In this document: piece after piece, positions 26,629-35,202 of the stretch
How positions within the stretch are numbered: position 1 is the stretch's first letter
Layout of the letters: the number at the start of each line of letters is the position of its first letter
DNA from: UBA10649 sp963842725
GTDB taxonomy: Bacteria; Actinomycetota; Actinomycetes; S36-B12
DNA: 64,000 bases
Reading direction: 5' to 3'
Assembly: GCA_963842725.1 (NCBI GenBank)
Contig: CAWJHN010000004.1
Span: forward strand, 248,001 to 312,000
Program-made: the position numbers and the translations under genes
Notes under the pieces: model-generated
Told to the model about the DNA's origin: nothing
The model's input: the letters and a program-made list of their open reading frames with translations, nothing else
The model's database searches: none

Positions 26629-27558
26629 TCAGTCCCCAAGGAGGGTATGCCGCTCGACCCCGACGACCTGGACGGTGCCGTCGTCGGCGAAGTGCCGGTG
26701 GACCACGATGAAGCCGCCGGGCGGGAGCCGGTGATCCCACGCCCGTGCCGTGGCGGGGTCGTCGTCGTCGATACCGAGCTCGTGCCCGATGGCCTCGAGG
26801 AGCGTGGGCAGCACCGGGCGGTGGGAGCACAGGACGGTCGCCGCGGGGTCACGTGCGAGGGACGCGGCGCGTCGGGCCGCCGCGAGAGGGTCCCGGTGGT
26901 GGGCCTCCTCGGACAGCTCGGGCTCGGCCGCGACGTCTACCTCGAGGTGCGCGGCGAACCGCCGTACCGTCTCGGTGCAGCGACGTGAGCTCGAGGCGTG
27001 GACCTGCTGGATGCCGAACGCATCGAGCAGCGGGATGAGCAGCTTGCTCTGGCTTCGACCCTTGCCGGTCAGGGGGCGCTCGGCATCGACGGCGCCCTTG
27101 AAGTCGGCACGCTTCATCGCCTGCGTGTGCCGAAGCACGACCAGGGGGGTGGTCATGGGGCGTTCCGCGGCGATGAGCGCCAGCCGCGCATCGGACGGGT
27201 ACGTCAGGAGCGCGGCGGCTTCGGCCAGTGGGACCCATCGGATCTCGTCGACCTCGTCGTCGGCCGCGAACTCCTCCTCGCCGCCAACGCGTGCATGCCA
27301 GTAGTTGACGACCTTCGGCATGCTCAGCACGCTGTAGCTCTGCGTGGGCAGGGGGGACATGAGGACGGGGGTGTAGCCCGTCTCCTCGTCGCACTCGCGG
27401 ACCGCCGCGGCCACGACGTGCTCGCCGCTGTCGAGCTTGCCTTTCGGAAGCGACCAGTCGGGCCGCAGCGGGCGGTGGACGATCAGCAACTCCGGGATGC
27501 CGCCGTTGTCACGGACCAGCACCACGCCGGACGCGCGGATGACCTCGTTTCGCGCCAT
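26629..27558 (-). CDS. mutT1: NUDIX hydrolase fused to a histidine phosphatase domain (MutT1-like)
   Basis: 309 residues, two domains. The Nudix box runs from GKLDSGEHVVAAAVRECDEE to its closing TGY, with all catalytic acidic residues. The C-terminal half starts at VVLRHTQAMKR, the RHG-type histidine phosphatase motif, with the second His in TVLCSHRPVLP. This matches mycobacterial MutT1 (Rv2985), which hydrolyses 8-oxo-dGTP/GTP, and that gene also lies next to ppk1. It follows the CYTH-CHAD gene by three bases. It may also act on diadenosine polyphosphates. Confidence 0.9.
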   Translation of the reverse strand: MARNEVIRASGVVLVRDNGGIPELLIVHRPLRPDWSLPKGKLDSGEHVVAAAVRECDEETGYTPVLMSPLPTQSYSVLSMPKVVNYWHARVGGEEEFAADDEVDEIRWVPLAEAAALLTYPSDARLALIAAERPMTTPLVVLRHTQAMKRADFKGAVDAERPLTGKGRSQSKLLIPLLDAFGIQQVHASSSRRCTETVRRFAAHLEVDVAAEPELSEEAHHRDPLAAARRAASLARDPAATVLCSHRPVLPTLLEAIGHELGIDDDDPATARAWDHRLPPGGFIVVHRHFADDGTVQVVGVERHTLLGD

Positions 27559-27561
27559 GGA

Positions 27562-29100
27562 TCAGGCGAAGCCGGTCTTCTTGGCGCACCGGCGGGCCGA
27601 CGGCCAGAGCTTCACGAATCGGAAGCGGTCGATGATCTCCTCCTCGGACTCGAACTCGTACAGCAGGCCGAGCGAGAGGCCGGTGAGCCCGTCCGTCTCG
27701 GGATGGCCGGCCAGCTCCCGGATGATGCCCTGGGCGACGTGGGCGTCCTGATGGTCGCCCAGCAGCTCGGTCACGTCGGCCAGTCGGTCCGCGAAGCGCG
27801 CCATGTCCTTGCCGAAGATCGGCGCGACCGACTCCGCCGCGTATCGCGCGCGCTTGGCCTTGATGCGGGCGGCGTGCCAGGTGGGGCTCGGCCCGTCGAT
27901 GTCGAGCTCATCGATGCATCGGCGCAGGCGGCGCCAGGTGCGGGCGACGAGCGGCAGGAGTGCCTCGGTGCAGGGCGTGAACGCAGCGTCCGTCACGGGC
28001 GGCTCGATCGCAGCGGTCATCAGGTCGTCGACGAGCAGTTGGTGACGGTCGCTGCGCAGCGCCGCGAGCGCACTGGATCGGGCGGCGGCGAGCCGGCGGT
28101 TGAGCAGCGGGTCGATGGCGGCGCGGGCGCGCTCGGTGTCCGACGCCTCGGACAGCTCGCCCGCGTGCCGGTCGAGGCGCTCGAGCATGACCTCGGTGTC
28201 GCGGATCGCACCGAGCTCACTGGCCAGCCACTTGAGCTCGTCCTTGAGCCCCACGGTCACGGATGGGTCCATCAGCGGTGCGAAGGTGGCCAGGGCGCTG
28301 CGCAGTCGGCGGGCCGCCACCCGCATCTGGTGCACCGAGTCCGGGAGATCGCGGCGCACGGAAACATCGGCCATCAGCAGGTGGCGGACGTGCATCGACA
28401 GGACGCTTCGGATGGCATCGACGGCCAGTCCGTCGGGGCCGGGGGCCGGCCGGGCCGGCACGTCCGGAGGGGCGGAGGTGCGCGGTCCCAGAGCGCTGGC
28501 CGCCTTGCTCACCGAGCTCGGCTGCGCGCCAGCCTCGGTGAGGCAGTCGACTGCTCGCTCGAGTACGGCGCCGGCTTCGGGGTCATCGGAGTCGAGGGCC
28601 TCGATCTCGATCTCGCGGAAGACGCTGACCGTCCGGCCCTCGTGCAGGACCGTGACGATGTCGTCGACCAGTTCGGCACGTGGCACCCCGTCGGCGTCCG
28701 CGAGCATCGACGGCGTGCGCTCGGTGGACAGGGTGATCAGCGGGATCAGCGGCTGCTCGCGCAGCAACGGCGCGATCACCTCGACGAACCCGCTCGGGAC
28801 CGAGCCGATGACGCCGGACTCGAGCGGCAGGTGCATCTCATCGCGAGTGGACCCGTCCGCCCCCGCGACCGGCAGCTTCATGTGCCAGCCCTCGTCCGAC
28901 CCGCCCTCGCGGCGGCGCAGCGTGATGCCCCACCGGAAGAGCGTGAGGTCCTTGGTGTCGTGGTACACCGCGCGCATCACGAAGGGGGGCGAGGTGTCCA
29001 GGGTGGCGGCAACGCCGGCAGCCACCAGGTCGGGCATCTCGAACAGGCCATGGACACGGAGCTTCTTCTCGACCTCACGGTGCGACGTCGCCTTGGTCAC
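27562..29100 (-). CDS. CYTH and CHAD domain protein
   Basis: 512 residues. The N-terminal CYTH domain (about 1-200) has the EVEKKLRV motif and charged tunnel strands such as GITLRRREGG. The C-terminal CHAD domain (about 215-500) is helical with the conserved histidines in VHQMRVAARRLRSAL and many Arg residues. CHAD proteins bind polyphosphate granules and CYTH domains bind triphosphate. The GTG at 29100 overlaps the ppk stop by four bases, strong support for a polyphosphate role. Confidence 0.9.
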   Translation of the reverse strand: MTKATSHREVEKKLRVHGLFEMPDLVAAGVAATLDTSPPFVMRAVYHDTKDLTLFRWGITLRRREGGSDEGWHMKLPVAGADGSTRDEMHLPLESGVIGSVPSGFVEVIAPLLREQPLIPLITLSTERTPSMLADADGVPRAELVDDIVTVLHEGRTVSVFREIEIEALDSDDPEAGAVLERAVDCLTEAGAQPSSVSKAASALGPRTSAPPDVPARPAPGPDGLAVDAIRSVLSMHVRHLLMADVSVRRDLPDSVHQMRVAARRLRSALATFAPLMDPSVTVGLKDELKWLASELGAIRDTEVMLERLDRHAGELSEASDTERARAAIDPLLNRRLAAARSSALAALRSDRHQLLVDDLMTAAIEPPVTDAAFTPCTEALLPLVARTWRRLRRCIDELDIDGPSPTWHAARIKAKRARYAAESVAPIFGKDMARFADRLADVTELLGDHQDAHVAQGIIRELAGHPETDGLTGLSLGLLYEFESEEEIIDRFRFVKLWPSARRCAKKTGFA

Positions 29101-31226
29101 GGGCTGAAGCCCCGCTGCCGCTTGATCTCGATCAGGCTCTCCTGGTAGTCGCGCAGCCGGTGGCCGTCGGCGTCGAACAGGCGACGGATCCAGGTGCCGT
29201 CGGGAAACAGGTCCCATGCGGATGTCAACGGGTCGAAGGCGAAGTCGAAGAGCGACGAGATGTCGGCCACCTCCTCGGGGTCCGTCAGGCGCACGAGCGT
29301 CTCCACCCGCCGGTCCAGGTTGCGATGCATGAGATCCGCCGACCCGATCCAGGCCTCGCGGTTGCCGCCGTTCTCGAAGCAGTAGGCGCGGGAGTGCTCG
29401 AGGAACCGGCCGAGGATGCTGAGGACCCGGATGTTCTCGCTCAGGCCCGGGACGCCCGGCCGGACGGAGCAGATGCCGCGCACCCAGATGTCGGTCGGGA
29501 CGCCGGCGCGGGACGCCCGGTAGAGCGCGTCCGTGATCCCCTCGTCGACGATGGAGTTGCACTTGAACCGGATGCGGCTCGGCAGCCCCGCCCGGTGGTT
29601 CTCGATCTCGCGCTCGATCCGGTCGACCAGGCCGGTGCGCACCGAGTTGGGCGCGACCAGCAGGCGTTCGTACTGCGTGTTCATCGAGTAGCCGGAGAGC
29701 ACGTTGAACAGGTTCGAGACGTCCTCGCCCACGGCCGGGTCGCTGGTCAGCAGGCCGAAGTCCTCGTACAGGCGGGCCGTCTTGGGGTGGTAGTTGCCGG
29801 TGCCGAGGTGGCAGTAGCGCCGCAGCTGGTCGCCGTCGTCGCGGACGACCATGGACAGCTTGCAGTGCGTCTTGAGCCCGACGACCCCGTACACGACGTG
29901 GACGCCGGCCTCCTCGAGCTTGCGGGCCCACTCGATGTTGTTCTGCTCGTCGAATCTGGCCTTGATCTCGACCAGGGCGAGAACCTGCTTGCCCTCCTGG
30001 GCTGCGTCGATGAGGGCGTCGATGATCGGCGAGTCCCCGGACGTGCGGTACAGGGTCTGCTTGATGGCAAGGACGTTCGGGTCCGTGGCGGCCTGCTCCA
30101 GGAACAGCTGGACGCTGGTCGAGAAGGAGTCGTAGGGGTGGTGGAGCAGCACGTCGCGCTCGCGCACGACGGCGAGGACGTCCGGGGCGGAGGCGCTCTC
30201 GACCTCGTTGAGCTGGCGCGACGTCTTGGGCACGAACCTGCCCTGCTTGAGGTCGTCGCGGTCCAGGCCGTACAACGTCCACAGCCCGGTCAGGTCCAGC
30301 GGTCCGGGCAGCCGGAACACCTCGAGCTCGTTGACGTCGAGCTCGCTGACCAGCAGCTCGAGCACGTGCGGGTCGATCGACTGCTCGACCTCGAGCCGCA
30401 CGGGAGGACCGAAGCGTCGGCGCATCAGCTCACGCTCCAGCGCCTGCAGGAGGTTCTCGGCGTCGTCCTCCTCAACCTCGACGTCCTCGTTGCGCGTGAC
30501 GCGGAAGTTGTGGGTCTGGAGGATCTCCATGCCGGGGAAGAGGGTGTGCAGGTGCGCCGCGATCACGTCCTCGAGGGGGACGAAACGGGCTTGGCCCACC
30601 TCGACGAAACGGGGCAGCAGCGGCGGCACCTTGACGCGGGCGAACAGCTCGGTGCCGGTGACGGGGTTCCGCACGACCACGGCGAGGTTGAGCGACAGCC
30701 CGCTGATGTAGGGGAACGGGTGCGACGGGTCGACGGCCAGCGGGGTGAGGACCGGGAAGACCTTGGCGTCGAAGAACACCTCGACGTCGGACTTCTCGAG
30801 CGGGGTCAGCTGGTCCCAGCGCAACAGTTGGATGCCGCTGGAGACGAGGTCGGGCAGGACCTCGAGGCTGAACAGGTCGGCCTGCTGGCGCTGGAGGTCG
30901 TATGCGCTCTGCCAGATGTTCTCCAGGACCTCGCGGGCGGTGTACCCGCTGGCGGCGCGAACCGCGATGCCGGTGGCGATTCGGCGCTTGAGGCCCGCCA
31001 CCCGGACCATGAAGAACTCGTCGAGGTTGCTCGCGAAGATCGCCAGGAACTTGGCCCGCTCGAGCGGGGGAAGCTCAGGGTCGGCGGCCAGCTCGAGCAC
31101 CCGTCGGTTGAAGGCCAGCCACGACAGCTCGCGATCGAGGAAGCGGTCCTTGGGCATGGGCGCGTCAGGAGCGGTCGCAGCAACGTCGGGAGGGATCACC
31201 GCTGACGTGGCGGGCTCGGTGGTCAC
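29097..31226 (-). CDS. ppk: Polyphosphate kinase 1
   Basis: 709 residues. Starts at GTG 31226 and soon reaches RFLDRELSWLAFNRRVLELA, the N-terminal PPK1 signature, with FLAIFASNLDEFFMVRVAG. The phospho-histidine is in GLKTHCKLSMV and the second active-site His in SADLMHRNLDRRVE. It polymerises the gamma-phosphate of ATP into polyphosphate. Followed by the CYTH-CHAD gene (coupled), mutT1 and pstSCAB, so synthesis, binding and phosphate supply are encoded together. A region of 47 bases separates it from mshD. Confidence 0.96.
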   Translation of the reverse strand: MTTEPATSAVIPPDVAATAPDAPMPKDRFLDRELSWLAFNRRVLELAADPELPPLERAKFLAIFASNLDEFFMVRVAGLKRRIATGIAVRAASGYTAREVLENIWQSAYDLQRQQADLFSLEVLPDLVSSGIQLLRWDQLTPLEKSDVEVFFDAKVFPVLTPLAVDPSHPFPYISGLSLNLAVVVRNPVTGTELFARVKVPPLLPRFVEVGQARFVPLEDVIAAHLHTLFPGMEILQTHNFRVTRNEDVEVEEDDAENLLQALERELMRRRFGPPVRLEVEQSIDPHVLELLVSELDVNELEVFRLPGPLDLTGLWTLYGLDRDDLKQGRFVPKTSRQLNEVESASAPDVLAVVRERDVLLHHPYDSFSTSVQLFLEQAATDPNVLAIKQTLYRTSGDSPIIDALIDAAQEGKQVLALVEIKARFDEQNNIEWARKLEEAGVHVVYGVVGLKTHCKLSMVVRDDGDQLRRYCHLGTGNYHPKTARLYEDFGLLTSDPAVGEDVSNLFNVLSGYSMNTQYERLLVAPNSVRTGLVDRIEREIENHRAGLPSRIRFKCNSIVDEGITDALYRASRAGVPTDIWVRGICSVRPGVPGLSENIRVLSILGRFLEHSRAYCFENGGNREAWIGSADLMHRNLDRRVETLVRLTDPEEVADISSLFDFAFDPLTSAWDLFPDGTWIRRLFDADGHRLRDYQESLIEIKRQRGFSP

Positions 31227-31273
31227 GCCGAGATCGTCCCACAGCCGCGAGGGGCCGCGCCATGCGGAGCCGG

Positions 31274-32206
31274 TCAGCGCGAACGGCGGAAGAGCACGTC
31301 GGTGTCCCACCGGGCGAACCCGAGTCCCTCGTACAGCCGGATCGCCGTCGTGTTGGTCGTGTCGACGTACAGCATGGCCTGGCTGAGTCCGAGCGAGCGG
31401 AGGTGGTGGAGTCCGGCCAGGGTCAGGGCGCGTCCGAGTCCCCGACCCCGCGCGGCCGGGTCGACTCCGACGACGTAGACCTCGCCGATGGCTGGATGGG
31501 AGTGCCCGTCGTCGGACACGCGGCCGCCGTGGACCTTCGTCCAGTGGAAGCCGGCCAGCGCGTCGTCGTGCCAGCACATCAGGAATCCGTCCGGCGAGAA
31601 CCACGGCTCCCGGATGCGGCGGTCGAGATCGTCGCGCGTCCAGCCGCCCTGGTCCGGCAGGCTCGCGAACGCGCGGGCGTTGGCGACGAGCCAGGCGTCC
31701 TCGTCTGCTCCCACCCGGAACGGCCGGATGGCGTACCCGGCAGGCAGCGCCGGTCGAGGCAGCGGGGCGAAGAGGGACCGGCGCATCTGCCACAGGACGC
31801 GCGCCCGCGTGAAGCCCATGCTGAGCGCGAGTTCCGCGGCACCGGCCTGCTCGCCGTGGGCCCACAGGCGCATGCGTCCGTCGGGCGAGTGCGCGATCAG
31901 ATCCTCGAGGAGCATCCGTCCCAGGCCGTGACGGCGGTGCGCGGGGTCGACCGCCAGTTCCGCGCTCGGACCCTCGACGGGATCCGTGACGTCGAGGTGG
32001 GCATAGCCGGCCACCCGGCCCGCGGCGTCGCGGGCCACCAGGTGCTGGCCGCGCTCGTCGCCGCCCTCCCTGAGATGGAGCCAGACGTGCTCGGACAGGG
32101 GCTGCATGCCGTCGTGCTCGGTGACGCGTTCGACGAGCGCGGTCACCTCGGGGAGGGTGTCGGCGTCAAGACGGTTGCGGGTTGCGATCCGGTAGGCACC
32201 GGTCAT
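31274..32206 (-). CDS. mshD: Mycothiol synthase MshD
   Basis: 310 residues with two GNAT acetyltransferase domains. The acetyl-CoA motifs are VDPAHRRHGLGRMLLEDL in the N-terminal half and VDPAARGRGLGRALTLAG in the C-terminal half; the end YEGLGFARWDTDVLFRR is typical. Acetylates Cys-GlcN-Ins in the last step of mycothiol synthesis. The glnR-mshD order matches Mycobacterium Rv0818-Rv0819. Confidence 0.94.
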   Translation of the reverse strand: MTGAYRIATRNRLDADTLPEVTALVERVTEHDGMQPLSEHVWLHLREGGDERGQHLVARDAAGRVAGYAHLDVTDPVEGPSAELAVDPAHRRHGLGRMLLEDLIAHSPDGRMRLWAHGEQAGAAELALSMGFTRARVLWQMRRSLFAPLPRPALPAGYAIRPFRVGADEDAWLVANARAFASLPDQGGWTRDDLDRRIREPWFSPDGFLMCWHDDALAGFHWTKVHGGRVSDDGHSHPAIGEVYVVGVDPAARGRGLGRALTLAGLHHLRSLGLSQAMLYVDTTNTTAIRLYEGLGFARWDTDVLFRRSR

Positions 32207-32224
32207 CGGCGGAGGTGCCGCCGC

Positions 32225-32965
32225 TCAGGCGAGCAGGGACGCGTCGTCGGGCACCGTGTCTGACAGGGAGCCGCGGGTGGCGGCGTCCGTGCCCTCGGGG
32301 ACGAATCGGTAGCCCACGTTGCGGACCGTGCCGATCAGGGCCTCGTGCTCGATCCCCAGCTTGGCGCGCAGCCGTCGGACGTGCACGTCGACCGTGCGCG
32401 TGCCGCCGAAGTAGTCGTAGCCCCAGACCTCCTGCAGCAGCACGGCGCGGGTGAACACGCGACCGGGGTGCTGGGCCAGGAACTTGAGCAGCTCGAACTC
32501 CTTGAACGTGAGGTCGAGGGTGCGGCCGCGGAGCTTCGCCGTGTAGGTGCCCTCGTCGATGTGCAGCTCTCCGCTGCGGATCTCTTCGGGCAGGTCCGGC
32601 GGCGCTCCCGTGACGTCGAGCACGCGTGAGATCGCGAGCCGCAGGCGGGCCTCGACCTCAGCGGGTGAGGATGTGTCGACCAGGACATCGTCCATGCCCC
32701 AGTCCCACTGGATGGCGGCGAGTCCGCCCTCGGTCGACACGAGGATGAGCGGGACGCCGACACCGGTCTGCCGCAGCAGCCGCGTCAGGCCGCGAACCGC
32801 GGGCAGGTCGCGTCGCCCGTCGACGAGCAGGGCGTCGCATGCCGGCGCGTTGAGGAGGGCCGTGGGCTCGGCCGGCATGGTGCGCACATGGTGGGCCAGC
32901 AGGCCCAGGGCCGGGAGCACCTCCGCCGAGGACTCCATGGCGCGCGTCAGCAGGATCAGTCGCAC
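32225..32965 (-). CDS. glnR: OmpR-family nitrogen regulator GlnR
   Basis: 246 residues. The N-terminal receiver-like domain is atypical: it opens RLILLTRAMESSAEVLPALG and lacks the paired acidic residues of a phosphorylated receiver, as known for GlnR. The C-terminal winged helix has VDVHVRRLRAKLGIEHEALI and YRFVP. The GTG at 32965 follows GGGAGG. Mycobacterial GlnR controls nitrogen assimilation, including glutamine synthetases. It precedes mshD by 18 bases. Confidence 0.92.
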   Translation of the reverse strand: MRLILLTRAMESSAEVLPALGLLAHHVRTMPAEPTALLNAPACDALLVDGRRDLPAVRGLTRLLRQTGVGVPLILVSTEGGLAAIQWDWGMDDVLVDTSSPAEVEARLRLAISRVLDVTGAPPDLPEEIRSGELHIDEGTYTAKLRGRTLDLTFKEFELLKFLAQHPGRVFTRAVLLQEVWGYDYFGGTRTVDVHVRRLRAKLGIEHEALIGTVRNVGYRFVPEGTDAATRGSLSDTVPDDASLLA

Positions 32966-33150
32966 CGGCCACCTCCCTCGTCGTGCTCCTCGCAGCGGAA
33001 ACGCTGGGCCTAGGCTACGGCACCGGGGGGCGAACGTGCCTCTGGCGTCTGGTGGGCGGCGGCTGGCATGCCCGCGGAGGCGTCCGCATCGCCCCGTGGG
33101 AGGTCGCATGGACGGGTTGTCCGCTCGGCCGTCGCCCGGATCGGGCGTCG

Positions 33151-33942
33151 GTGACTGAGCCGCGCGAGGAGCGTCGGCTGGTCGCCGCCGATGGGGTCGA
33201 GATCAGTGCGGTGCACCAGCCGGGACGCCGCGACGACGTCGGATTCGTCGTCGTCCACGGATTCACCGGCGGCTGGCGTGAGCAGCGCGTGCAGAAGGTC
33301 GTCGACCGGCTGCTGATGTTCGGCGGCGTGGTAGCGATCGACATGCGCGGCCATGGGCGCTCCGCCGGGGTGACGACCGTCGGCGAACTCGAGATCCTCG
33401 ACGTGGCCGCAGCAGTGGAGTGGTGCCGCCGGCTCGGCTACGGGCGAGTGGTCACGGTCGGCTTCTCCCTCGGGGGCGCCGTCGTCCTGCGCGAGGCCGG
33501 GCTGTCCGCGTCGGGAGAGCTGGACCACGGGCGGGTGGACGCGGTCGTCAGCGTCAGTGCGCCGGCGTTCTGGTACTACCGAGGGACCCGCGTCATGCGC
33601 GTCGTGCACCGGATGGTCGAGACCCGGCCCGGCCGACTGGTGATGCGTGCCTCCGGGACCCGGATCACCAGCAAGGAGTGGGTCGACCCGCTGCCGACCC
33701 CTCCGCACGAGGCCGTGACCCTGCTGGGCGCGACGCCGCTGCTCGTCGTGCACGGCGACGTCGACAAGTACTTCCCGCTCGAGCACCCCCGGGCCCTCGA
33801 CCGGGCCGCCCGGGAGGCGGGCGTGACCTGCGACATGTGGCTCATCCCGGGTTTCGGCCATGCCGAATCGGCGATCTCGGTCGAGGTCGTCGACCGGATC
33901 GGTGCCTGGGGTCGGGAATCGACCACGGGCGCGGCGGGTTGA
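33151..33942 (+). CDS. Alpha/beta hydrolase
   Basis: 263 residues from GTG 33151. The oxyanion region is VVVHGFTGG, the nucleophile elbow is VGFSLGGAVV (Ser), and the C-terminal Asp and His are in LVVHGDVDKYFP and IPGFGHAES. Substrate unknown. A longer in-frame reading back to 32983 exists but covers the divergent glnR promoter region. The thioredoxin gene follows after seven bases. Confidence 0.85.
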   Translation: MTEPREERRLVAADGVEISAVHQPGRRDDVGFVVVHGFTGGWREQRVQKVVDRLLMFGGVVAIDMRGHGRSAGVTTVGELEILDVAAAVEWCRRLGYGRVVTVGFSLGGAVVLREAGLSASGELDHGRVDAVVSVSAPAFWYYRGTRVMRVVHRMVETRPGRLVMRASGTRITSKEWVDPLPTPPHEAVTLLGATPLLVVHGDVDKYFPLEHPRALDRAAREAGVTCDMWLIPGFGHAESAISVEVVDRIGAWGRESTTGAAG

Positions 33943-33949
33943 CGAGGGC

Positions 33950-34471
33950 ATGACAGGCATCTGGGTCGCGGTCGGCGTGCTGGTCGCCGCGACGGCGTTC
34001 GGGATCTGGAATCGGCGGACGTCCGGCCGGATCAAGGACTCGCGCCCGCCCGCCTCCCGAGCCGTGCCGGCGGCCTCGCCAGACGACCCCCCCGTCGAGA
34101 TCGAGAGCGACGACATCGACGTCCGCGTTCCGGCGCTCGTCGAGGCGCTCGACGGCCGGTTGGGCACGGCGGCGACGATGGTGCAGTTCTCGAGCGCCTT
34201 CTGCCAACCCTGTCGAGCCACCCGACGCATCCTCGAGGAGGTGGCCGTCATGGTGCCGGGCGTGTCCCACGTCGAGATCGACGCGGAGGAGAATCTCGTC
34301 CTCGTCCGGGAGCTCGACGTGCGACGCACGCCGACCGTGCTGTTCCTCGACGCGCGCGGCGTCGTGCGCAAGCACGCGAGCGGACTGCCGCGCAAGGTCG
34401 ACGTGATCGCGGCTCTGGGCGAGTTGATCCCCGCTCCCGGCGTCGGCGGACCGCAGGACTTCGAGATATGA
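33950..34471 (+). CDS. Membrane-anchored thioredoxin family protein
   Basis: 173 residues. An N-terminal membrane segment (GIWVAVGVLVAATAFGIW) is followed by a linker and a thioredoxin domain whose active site is FCQPCRAT, with the cis-Pro region RRTPTVLF. It lies between an alpha/beta hydrolase and a DUF4395 membrane protein; thioredoxin-DUF4395 pairing recurs in actinobacteria and suggests a membrane thiol-redox module. Substrate unknown. Confidence 0.87.
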   Translation: MTGIWVAVGVLVAATAFGIWNRRTSGRIKDSRPPASRAVPAASPDDPPVEIESDDIDVRVPALVEALDGRLGTAATMVQFSSAFCQPCRATRRILEEVAVMVPGVSHVEIDAEENLVLVRELDVRRTPTVLFLDARGVVRKHASGLPRKVDVIAALGELIPAPGVGGPQDFEI

Positions 34472-34480
34472 GGCCGACGC

Positions 34481-34501
34481 TGCTGCGAGGGCTTCGCAGC
34501 A
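34481..34501. terminator. Hairpin after the thioredoxin gene
   Basis: Stem TGCTGCGA (34481-34488) pairs with 34494-34501 around a five-base loop, ten bases past the thioredoxin stop. A GTCGTCTTGG stretch follows. Probably a weak intrinsic terminator. Confidence 0.5.
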
Positions 34502-34519
34502 ACGTCGTCTTGGCTGGTG

Positions 34520-34546
34520 CCGGACCCGACGCCGGGCCGGGTCCGG
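34520..34546. terminator. Second hairpin before DUF4395
   Basis: CCGGACCCG (34520-34528) pairs with CGGGTCCGG (34538-34546), nine perfect pairs around a nine-base loop, followed by GTTCCCC. With the preceding hairpin it separates the thioredoxin gene from the DUF4395 gene, which starts at 34588. Confidence 0.5.
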
Positions 34547-34587
34547 GTTCCCCCTAGGTTTCGCGGATCGGATCAGAAGGAGCAGCC

Positions 34588-35070
34588 ATGACGTCCATCG
34601 ATGCACGGCGAGTCTCTGCCTCAGTGTCGTCGGCCGACTGCACGCGTGAGCAGATCGACCCGCGCGGACCGAGGTTCGGCGGTGCGGTGACGTCGATCGT
34701 GCTCGTGGCCGCGCTCATCCTGGTGGGCACCACGGCGGGCACGGTGCTGGTCGCGTGGCAGACGCTGGTGTTCGGGCTCGGGGCGATCGTCGGACTTCAT
34801 GCCCAGCCCTACGGCATCGTGTTCAAGAAGCTGGTGAAGCCGCGGCTCGGTCCCCCTGCGGAACTCGAGGACGCCGCCCCGCCGCGCTTCGCGCAGGCGG
34901 TTGGACTGGCCTTCATGACGGTGGCCCTGATCGCCTCGCTGGCGGGGGCGTCGGTGGTCGCCACGATCGCGATCGCGTTCGCCCTGGCCGCGGCCTTCCT
35001 GAACGCGGCGTTCGACTTCTGCCTGGGCTGTGAGATGTACCTGCTCGGCAAGCGACTGCTCCACCGCTAG
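34588..35070 (+). CDS. DUF4395 family membrane protein
   Basis: 160 residues. Matches the DUF4395 layout: a short cytosolic start with DPRGPRFGGAVTSIVLVAAL, about four hydrophobic helices, and a conserved Cys near the end in FDFCLGCEMYLLGKRL. The CxxC pair CLGC at the end of the last helix suggests thiol chemistry with the neighbouring thioredoxin. AGAAGGAG lies upstream of the ATG. Molecular function unknown. Confidence 0.85.
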   Translation: MTSIDARRVSASVSSADCTREQIDPRGPRFGGAVTSIVLVAALILVGTTAGTVLVAWQTLVFGLGAIVGLHAQPYGIVFKKLVKPRLGPPAELEDAAPPRFAQAVGLAFMTVALIASLAGASVVATIAIAFALAAAFLNAAFDFCLGCEMYLLGKRLLHR

Positions 35071-35088
35071 CGCGCCCGGCCGCGGGAG

Positions 35089-35094
35089 TAGGCT
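35089..35094 (+). promoter_or_regulatory. Probable -10 of a leaderless promoter
   Basis: TAGGCT, six bases before the ATG of the 33-residue membrane peptide gene at 35101. Supports that gene as a real start point for the nitrobindin-fur-ygfZ run. Confidence 0.45.
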
Positions 35095-35100
35095 GCCAGC

Positions 35101-35202
35101 ATGGTTGAGGTTGCATACACGGGCCTGCTCATCGTCGCCATGGCGGCCGCGGGCTGGTTCGCGTTCTACGTCGTCTACAAGCTGTTCAAGGGCCAGGGGT
35201 AG
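35101..35202 (+). CDS. 33-residue single-span membrane peptide
   Basis: ATG to TAG encodes 33 residues: a short polar start (MVEVAYTG), one hydrophobic span (LLIVAMAAAGWFAFYVVYKL) and a basic, polar tail (FKGQG). It fills the gap between DUF4395 and nitrobindin exactly: the TAG abuts the GTG of the next gene with no spacer. A TAGGCT -10 lies six bases upstream, so it may be the leaderless first gene of that run. Function unknown; a membrane-bound accessory peptide for the redox genes around it is a guess. Confidence 0.6.
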   Translation: MVEVAYTGLLIVAMAAAGWFAFYVVYKLFKGQG

